In this document: positions 6,776 to 10,748 of the stretch, piece by piece
How the letters are laid out: each line of letters begins with the position of its first letter
How positions within the stretch are numbered: position 1 is the stretch's first letter
DNA from: Bryobacterales bacterium
GTDB taxonomy: Bacteria > Acidobacteriota > Terriglobia > Bryobacterales > Bryobacteraceae
DNA length: 10,748 nt
Direction: 5' to 3'
Assembly (NCBI GenBank): GCA_003132865.1
Contig: PKYZ01000122.1
Coordinates: 1 to 10,748 of the forward strand
Program-made: the position numbers and the translations under genes
The notes under the pieces: generated by a model
The model's database searches: none
Told to the model about the DNA's origin: nothing
What the model saw: the letters and a program-made list of their open reading frames with translations, nothing else

Positions 6776-7209
6776 GCAAGAGCTACCGCCACGGCCAGAT
6801 CCTGAAGCTTATCCGCGCCAAGAAGATTCACACCCAGGATGAACTGGCTCGCGAGTTGCAGCAGGCCGGCATCGCCGCCACCCAAGTGACTCTCTCGCGC
6901 GACATCCGCGAGCTGCATTTGGTCAAGACCCCCGAAGGCTATCGCGACATGCTGCCCGAGGAGGCCGGCCCTTCCTTTGCAACCTTGGCCGCCGAATTCC
7001 TGCACGACGTGCGCATCGCACAAAACCTGGTGGTGCTCAAGACCTCGCCGGGACATGCCAACTCCGTGGCGGTGGCTCTCGATGCCGAGGATTGGCCCGA
7101 GGTAGTCGGCACGTTGGCCGGAGACGACACCATCCTGGTGATCGCACCCGACAACGCCACCGCCGAGAAGGTGCGCCAGCGCTGCCTGGAGCCGATCGAA
7201 GAGAGGTAG
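6772..7209 (+). CDS. argR: Arginine repressor ArgR
   Basis: A transcription factor of 145 residues that, with arginine as co-repressor, forms hexamers and binds ARG boxes. The N-terminal winged helix-turn-helix spans about residues 1-65, with the recognition segment ATQVTLSRDIREL (36-48). The C-terminal oligomerisation and arginine-binding domain spans about 75-140, with GHANSVA at 94-100 and GDDT (Asp118-Asp119), the family's arginine-contacting acidic pair. It starts inside the argH stop (ATGA), so it is translationally coupled. ARG-box-like sites before argF imply that it controls its own operon. Confidence 0.96.
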   Translation: MSKSYRHGQILKLIRAKKIHTQDELARELQQAGIAATQVTLSRDIRELHLVKTPEGYRDMLPEEAGPSFATLAAEFLHDVRIAQNLVVLKTSPGHANSVAVALDAEDWPEVVGTLAGDDTILVIAPDNATAEKVRQRCLEPIEER

Positions 7210-7239
7210 CGTGGCTGTACCGTGCAAGGTGGCCGATGG

Positions 7240-7252
7240 TATAACTGTTATA
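7240..7252. promoter_or_regulatory. Palindromic operator candidate before brnT
   Basis: TATAACTGTTATA is a perfect palindrome (six-base arms around one central base), 10 bases before the brnT start. A wider inverted repeat, GGTATA (7238-7243) with TATACC (7253-7258), surrounds it. The region is very AT-rich and could include a -10 element. Ribbon-helix-helix antitoxins of BrnT pairs are known to autoregulate by binding such repeats; binding here is inferred. Confidence 0.5.
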
Positions 7253-7262
7253 TATACCGGAT

Positions 7263-7535
7263 ATGCGCCTTGATTTCGACCGCCAGAAGAGCCGGGATGT
7301 CAAACGTAAACATGGCGTCAGCCTGAAAGAGGCGCAGGAAATATTCGACCAGGTGTACATTGTGGACCAAAAGAGCGACGATCCGGAACAGTTCCGTGCC
7401 ATCGGATGGTGCCGTGGCCGGCTGTGTTCCGTGATCTTCGAAGTCAGGCACGATGCCGAGGGCGAATACCACCACCTGATTACCGCCTGGAAAGCGACTA
7501 AAGAGGAAGAGCAAAGCTATGCCGAAAATGCCTAA
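7263..7535 (+). CDS. brnT: BrnT-family toxin (type II toxin-antitoxin)
   Basis: A protein of 90 residues with the BrnT/DUF497 layout. The N-terminal FDRQKSRDVKRKHGVSLKEAQEIFD (residues 5-29) matches the family's FDxxKxxxNxxKHGVSFEEA region. The end, ITAWKATKEEEQSYAE (73-88), matches its ISARxATxxExxxYE region. BrnT is a RelE-fold ribonuclease that stops translation when free of its antitoxin. The gene overlaps the antitoxin gene by 17 bases, toxin first, as is usual for brnTA. The start lacks a clear Shine-Dalgarno and sits close behind the palindrome. It begins 53 bases after argR, so read-through from the arginine operon is possible. Confidence 0.88.
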   Translation: MRLDFDRQKSRDVKRKHGVSLKEAQEIFDQVYIVDQKSDDPEQFRAIGWCRGRLCSVIFEVRHDAEGEYHHLITAWKATKEEEQSYAENA

Positions 7536-7794
7536 GAAAAGATGTACGGCCGACGAGATCGCGGACATGGCATCGCGGGGTGAAGATGTTTCAGGCTACT
7601 TCACCAATAAGTTCACTGTGGTCAGGCCAGTGCGTCGCGTGAACGTCGATCTGACTCAGGGGATGATGCGCGAACTCGACGAGCGTGCGGCCCGGCTCAA
7701 TATCAGCCGCCAAGCGGTAATCAAGACCTTGCTAGGGCGGGCACTGGCTGAGGAGCGGGTGAGTAAAGCGCGGCCAAAGACGAAGGCAAGCTAG
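7519..7794 (+). CDS. BrnA/CopG-type ribbon-helix-helix antitoxin
   Basis: A protein of 91 residues. The N-terminal part includes DEIADMASRGEDVSGYFTNK (12-31), the toxin-facing segment typical of CopG-type antitoxins paired with BrnT. Residues about 39-75, RRVNVDLTQGMMRELDERA followed by LNISRQAVIKTLL, form a ribbon-helix-helix DNA-binding domain: the RVNVDL strand pairs in the dimer and two helices follow. A Lys/Arg-rich tail ends the protein. The start has GAGGAAGAG a few bases upstream and lies inside brnT. It should bind and neutralise BrnT and repress the pair through the upstream palindrome. Whether it belongs to BrnA proper or the related CopG_antitoxin family I cannot separate by eye. 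Confidence 0.87.
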   Translation: MPKMPKKRCTADEIADMASRGEDVSGYFTNKFTVVRPVRRVNVDLTQGMMRELDERAARLNISRQAVIKTLLGRALAEERVSKARPKTKAS

Positions 7795-7821
7795 GCTTCG
7801 CTGTTCGGGTGAGAAGGCCCG

Positions 7822-7983
7822 TCACTTAATCTGGTCCCAGAAGTCGAACGCTCGCCGAATTTCGGGCAGTGGATCCCTCGAGCACGAGTCCCGCCACAAC
7901 GTTATGGCTGGCGCTTGCGACTTCGGCCATTGCCACAGGTCCTTTTGCAGGTGCCTTAGATGGGGAAGGTCCGGGAAATTCAT
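7822..7983 (-). CDS. Small ORF (53 aa), possible truncated gene start
   Basis: A minus-strand frame of 53 codons starts at ATG 7983 and stops at TGA 7824-7822. AACGGAGAG lies upstream, with GGAG ten bases from the ATG, a good ribosome site. The protein begins MNFPDLPHLRHLQKDLWQWP and ends RRAFDFWDQIK. The opening, to PKS at residue 23, resembles the segment that in some bacterial SIR2-family proteins precedes the NAD-binding GAG motif. That motif is absent: the sequence moves to TLWRDSCSRDPLPE instead. It may be a gene remnant left by an internal deletion, or a genuine small protein. The surrounding gap (7795-8144) shows no other gene and no RNA I recognise. The SIR2 likeness is from memory and weak. 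Confidence 0.4.
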   Translation of the reverse strand: MNFPDLPHLRHLQKDLWQWPKSQAPAITLWRDSCSRDPLPEIRRAFDFWDQIK

Positions 7984-8144
7984 GTTAGATGCTCTCCGTT
8001 ACCCTGCTTTTGTACAGCTTATCAGCTTATAGCCAAGTTGCCCAACCACAACACTATCACCCTGTCGTGCTGCGGACGGCAGGCAAGCCCCATCGACTTA
8101 CTCCAAAGTCCTCAAAAAGGGCACAGCCGGGCAGGGGTTATGCT

Positions 8145-9218
8145 CTACCCCGTATCGGCCATGATCACAGCCGCAAAGAACCCATCGCCAGGATCCCGCC
8201 CAGGAATCCGCCGCATCGTTTCAACCACGAGCTCGCCAGGCACCGAGTCCACCACGTCTTCATTCTCTTCCCGTTCCAGCGAGCAGGTGGAATAGACCAG
8301 CAGGCCGCCCGGCGCCAGCGCGCGCCGCCCTTGTTCCAGCAGCGCCACCTGCCGCGCTTGCAGGTCCGGCAGATCGGCGGGCAGGAGGCGCCATTTGATC
8401 TCGGGATTGTGGGCCAGCGTGCCCGTGCCGGAGCAGGGTGCATCGATCAGGATGCGGTCGAAGCGGCGCTGGAAGGGCAGCGGCCGCGTGCCATCCAGCA
8501 CGACCAAGTCGATGCCCAGCGCCTTCAGCGGCGCCAGCCGGTGGAGGTGAATGTCGCAGGCGATGGCGCGCACGCCCGCCGCCAGCGCCTGTGCGGTCTT
8601 GTTTCCGGGGGCGGCGCACAGATCCAGAAATGTCTGGCCGGCCTCGAGGCGCAGCAGCGGCACGATCGCTTGCGACCCGATGTCCTGTATGCGCGCGGTT
8701 TCCAGGTTCACATAGGTCTCCGGCACCCGCAGGTTGGCGCGTGCGATGGCCGCCGCAGTCTCCGGACCGTACTGCCGTTCCCACCGCTCCAGCAGCCAGG
8801 CCGGATGCGACAGCTCCACGGCGGGGCTGGGCCAGGCTACCGGATCGCGATCGACCTTGCGCAGGACGGCATTGGCAAACCCAGCCGCCGAGCGTTTGCG
8901 GGCGCGCTTGATCAGCTCGACGCTCTCGGAGACTGCCGCGTGCGCGGGCACGCGCTCCAGGTAGCGAAGCTGGTAGATCCCCATGCGCAGCGCCAGCCGC
9001 ACGGGATCGTCGAGCCGCGCGGCCGGTTTGCCGGAGTAGCGCTCGATCAGGTAATCCAGTTGCGCCCGATAGCGGAGCACGCCGAAGACGATTTCCGACG
9101 CCAGGCCGGCGTCGCGCGTATCGAGCGGCGCGGCACGCGCGGCCAACAGGTCGGAAGCGTACCCGCCCCGCTCGACCGCCGTGAGGATCTCGAAGGCTAA
9201 CCCGCGCGCAGGCGACAC
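8145..9218 (-). CDS. rsmB: 16S rRNA m5C967 methyltransferase RsmB (short form)
   Basis: Methylates C967 of 16S rRNA using S-adenosylmethionine. It has 357 residues from GTG 9218; the opening SPARGLAFEILTAVERGGYASDLL matches the family start, so this start is preferred despite a poor ribosome site. Residues about 5-125 are the NusB-like RNA-binding domain. The Rossmann methyltransferase has motif I DLCAAPGNKT (199-208, Asn where most have Gly). Motif IV is DAPCSGTG (259-266, Cys262) and motif VI is STCS (310-313), with nucleophile Cys312. Oddity: after the NusB-like part, ETYVNLETARIQDIGSQ (167-183) jumps straight to the core, while E. coli RsmB (429 residues) has roughly 40-50 more residues here. 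The catalytic residues are intact. It is divergent from the next gene to the right. Confidence 0.93.
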   Translation of the reverse strand: MSPARGLAFEILTAVERGGYASDLLAARAAPLDTRDAGLASEIVFGVLRYRAQLDYLIERYSGKPAARLDDPVRLALRMGIYQLRYLERVPAHAAVSESVELIKRARKRSAAGFANAVLRKVDRDPVAWPSPAVELSHPAWLLERWERQYGPETAAAIARANLRVPETYVNLETARIQDIGSQAIVPLLRLEAGQTFLDLCAAPGNKTAQALAAGVRAIACDIHLHRLAPLKALGIDLVVLDGTRPLPFQRRFDRILIDAPCSGTGTLAHNPEIKWRLLPADLPDLQARQVALLEQGRRALAPGGLLVYSTCSLEREENEDVVDSVPGELVVETMRRIPGRDPGDGFFAAVIMADTG

Positions 9219-9240
9219 TGTTTGAATGTAACGCGGCGCA

Positions 9241-9269
9241 CAGGCCCGAAACCGGAACTTTCCGGCCTG
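9241..9269. repeat. Intergenic hairpin between rsmB and the divergent gene
   Basis: CAGGCC, C, GAAA pairs with TTTC, C, GGCCTG across a seven-base loop, giving ten pairs and one C-C mismatch. An alternative fold pairs CCGGAA (9252-9257) with TTCCGG (9260-9265). It lies in the 83-base gap between two divergent starts. No T run follows on either strand, so it is not an obvious terminator; its role is unknown. Confidence 0.35.
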
Positions 9270-9301
9270 CTCGTTCGTATTCCTTCCAGAACGGAGTAGC
9301 T

Positions 9302-9822
9302 ATGCCTCGAAACTACCGCCGCGGCGGCGCTTTGGCCGGTATCATGCTGATGGTGCTGATGCTGGGAGCCCTGGGCATCACGGCCCTGGTGGCCACATCG
9401 CCGACCACGTAAGCGTTACGGAAAGCGACGCCCGCGGCGAGACCACGGTCGAAACGCCCTTCGGCACGGTCCGTGTGCGCGACAACGCCAGGCTCGACCC
9501 CAAGCATATGGGCGTGCCCATATATCCGGGCGCGGTCCGGGAGCACGATTCCCGCAAGCTCGCCAGCTTTCATTTCGACTTCGGCGATGTCCACAAAGCC
9601 TTCGCCATATCGGCGGCCGAATACCGCACCTCCGACTCGGTCGATCGGGTCACGGATTTCTACCGCGACCAGCTTCCGCACTGGTTAATCAGCCAAAAGG
9701 AGGACGGCGGGATGCAATTGTCGTTCACCAAGCACGGCTATAAAAGGTTGGTGGCCATCTATGAGGATCACGGCGAAACCCGCATCGCGCTTGCTTCCGT
9801 GGGAGAGCCTGCGTCAAACTGA
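9302..9822 (+). pseudogene. Membrane-anchored hypothetical protein, frameshifted
   Basis: The ATG at 9302 has GGAG five bases upstream. It opens MPRNYRRGGALAG followed by a hydrophobic helix (IMLMVLMLGALGITALV), then stops at 9410-9412. In the -1 frame the reading continues without a stop through HIADHVSVTESDARGE (from 9394) to TGA 9820-9822. One missing base near 9385-9394 explains this, and the restored protein would have about 173 residues with an N-terminal anchor and a soluble outer domain. That domain includes GVPIYPGAVREHDS and FYRDQLPHWLISQKEDGG. I do not recognise a named family. A GTG at 9475 could start the second half alone (115 residues), but it has no clear ribosome site. The break may be a real mutation or a sequencing/assembly error. 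Confidence 0.65.
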
Positions 9823-9848
9823 TCGTAGGAGGCCTTGCGCCCCCGATC

Positions 9849-10526
9849 ATGCCTGAATTCTGCACCTGCGGCGCTGAACTGCCGCCCGACGCCCGGTTCT
9901 GCCACCGTTGCGGCAAACCACAGCGCGAGGAAACCGCGCTGGAAACGGTGGATCTGCCGCCCGAGATTGTAACGGCCGCCACGCCCGGCCCCGAGGTCAC
10001 ACCACCGGCCAGCGCGCCCCCGCGCGTCAATTTCCATAACGCCACGGCCGTGCGCATCGGCCTGCTGATGGCCGGCATCGCTTCGTTGCTGACCGCGCTC
10101 CCTCTGCTGGGGCCGCTGGGTCTGGTGGTCTGGTGGCTCACGGCCGGATTTCTTTCGGTGTATTTCTATCGCCGCCGCACAGGCCAGTTCCTGACCGTAG
10201 ATAGCGGGCTGCGCATGGGCTGGATCACCGGCCTGCTGGGCTCGACAATCACTTCCGTGTTGTTTACGGCCAGCATTGTTTCGCTCACCAGTGGAGGCGG
10301 GTTCGCATCGGTGTATCAGGCGCAGGTTCGCAAAATGTACGGTAACGATCCCAACGTGCAGCAGGCGCTTAAGATGCTGGAAAGCCCCAGCGGCTTGGCG
10401 GTGTTCGTGGTTATCGCGCTGCTGTTTCTCTTCCTGATCATTACGTTCCTGTGCTCGGCGGGCGGCGCGCTGGGGGCCAAGCTGGTGGGCGGCGTCACCG
10501 GCCCCGGCCCGAAAGCCGCCCGGTAG
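9849..10526 (+). CDS. Zinc-ribbon multi-pass membrane protein, hypothetical
   Basis: A protein of 225 residues. Residues 5-21 form a short zinc ribbon with cysteines at 5, 7, 18 and 21 (CTCGAELPPDARFCHRCG), the last pair in the CxxCG form. A Pro/Thr-rich linker follows to about 60. Hydrophobic segments lie at about 68-86, 88-105, 122-148 and 185-210, suggesting four membrane passes. Such N-terminal zinc-ribbon membrane proteins are frequent in Acidobacteriota and mostly uncharacterised, so no function can be assigned. The only good Shine-Dalgarno, AGGAGG (9827-9832), is 16 bases before the ATG, farther than normal, and no nearer in-frame start codon exists. It follows the frameshifted gene by 26 bases, probably in one transcript. 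Its 3' end overlaps the converging transporter gene by 32 bases. Confidence 0.75.
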   Translation: MPEFCTCGAELPPDARFCHRCGKPQREETALETVDLPPEIVTAATPGPEVTPPASAPPRVNFHNATAVRIGLLMAGIASLLTALPLLGPLGLVVWWLTAGFLSVYFYRRRTGQFLTVDSGLRMGWITGLLGSTITSVLFTASIVSLTSGGGFASVYQAQVRKMYGNDPNVQQALKMLESPSGLAVFVVIALLFLFLIITFLCSAGGALGAKLVGGVTGPGPKAAR

Positions 10527-10748
10527 GAAGCGGCTCGCTTGATGGCCGCGCCTTCGCGGGCGCAGGGCTGGTGCCATTTCTAGCCAGCGGCCGGCTGTAC
10601 CGCTTTACCAGCGCCACGCCCGTGAAAATGATGGCCATCGCCACCGCCTCACGCACCCCAAACTGCTCACGGTAGAACAGCCAGCCCAACGTCACGGCGA
10701 CCACCGAATTCACGTACGGATAGATCGAAACAATGGCCACCGGCAGGC
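10495..10748 (-). CDS. EamA/DMT-family transporter, C-terminal fragment
   Basis: The frame enters from the right edge and ends at TGA 10497-10495. The readable part, LPVAIVSIYPYVNSVVAV, then LGWLFYREQFGVREAVA and IIFTGVALVKRYSR, is the last two membrane helices of an EamA (drug/metabolite transporter) repeat: YPYVNPVVAV, GWLxxxE and the final GVALV helix are typical. Members export small metabolites across the inner membrane; the substrate cannot be told from this part. A Pro/Arg/Ser-rich tail of about 27 residues follows the last helix. The start lies outside the window. Confidence 0.85.
   Translation of the reverse strand, partial: LPVAIVSIYPYVNSVVAVTLGWLFYREQFGVREAVAMAIIFTGVALVKRYSRPLARNGTSPAPAKARPSSEPLPTGRLSGRGR

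Noticed and set aside
8101..8147. Intrinsic terminator for rsmB at the run of A/T near 8113-8118
   Set aside because: On the minus strand a run of five T follows a GC-rich stretch, but I found no stable stem immediately before it.
7989..9200. Plus-strand ORF of 403 codons opposite rsmB
   Set aside because: rsmB on the other strand has all methyltransferase motifs; this frame is its mirror with Arg/His/Gln-rich composition.
1..10748. tRNA, rRNA or CRISPR arrays
   Set aside because: No cloverleaf-like segment with a T-loop motif, no rRNA sequence and no regularly spaced repeats were seen on either strand.

Overview
The window looks like chromosomal DNA from a high-GC soil-type bacterium, most likely Acidobacteriota of the Solibacter/Bryobacter kind. 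This is an inference from protein style, the IS1-like transposase family that I recall as common there, and GC-rich codon use. No marker gene settles it. Nearly all genes lie on the + strand; the exceptions are rsmB, one tiny ORF next to it, and a transporter fragment at the right edge.

Left part (1-3100) is the accessory zone. It starts with the tail of an unidentified gene, coupled by an ATGA overlap to a secreted protein that joins an NTF2-like domain to a thioredoxin domain. The 3' end of that gene runs into a decayed IS1-like transposase lacking its N-terminus and carrying two frame breaks. An AT-richer stretch follows, with an extended -10 promoter candidate, an orphan ORF and a DUF2335-type membrane protein.

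The middle (about 3010-7209) is a clean arginine operon: argF, argG, argH, argR. They encode the last three steps from ornithine to arginine plus the arginine repressor. A consensus -35 box and three ARG-box-like sites precede argF, so ArgR made by the last gene probably represses the operon. A tandem double hairpin resembling a REP element sits between argG and argH.

Directly after argR comes a brnT toxin / CopG-type antitoxin pair with a perfect palindrome just upstream. A 350-base gap follows that holds a 53-codon minus-strand ORF with a good ribosome site. rsmB (16S rRNA m5C967 methyltransferase) is on the minus strand and appears to lack the usual linker before its methyltransferase core.

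The right end holds a frameshifted membrane-anchored protein of unknown function, a zinc-ribbon protein with several membrane segments, and the C-terminus of an EamA/DMT transporter that overlaps it tail to tail.

I did not find a clearly new multi-gene system. The best leads are the small minus-strand ORF, the orphan/DUF2335 pair, the IS-derived C-terminus of the thioredoxin protein, the shortened RsmB and the REP-like double hairpin.
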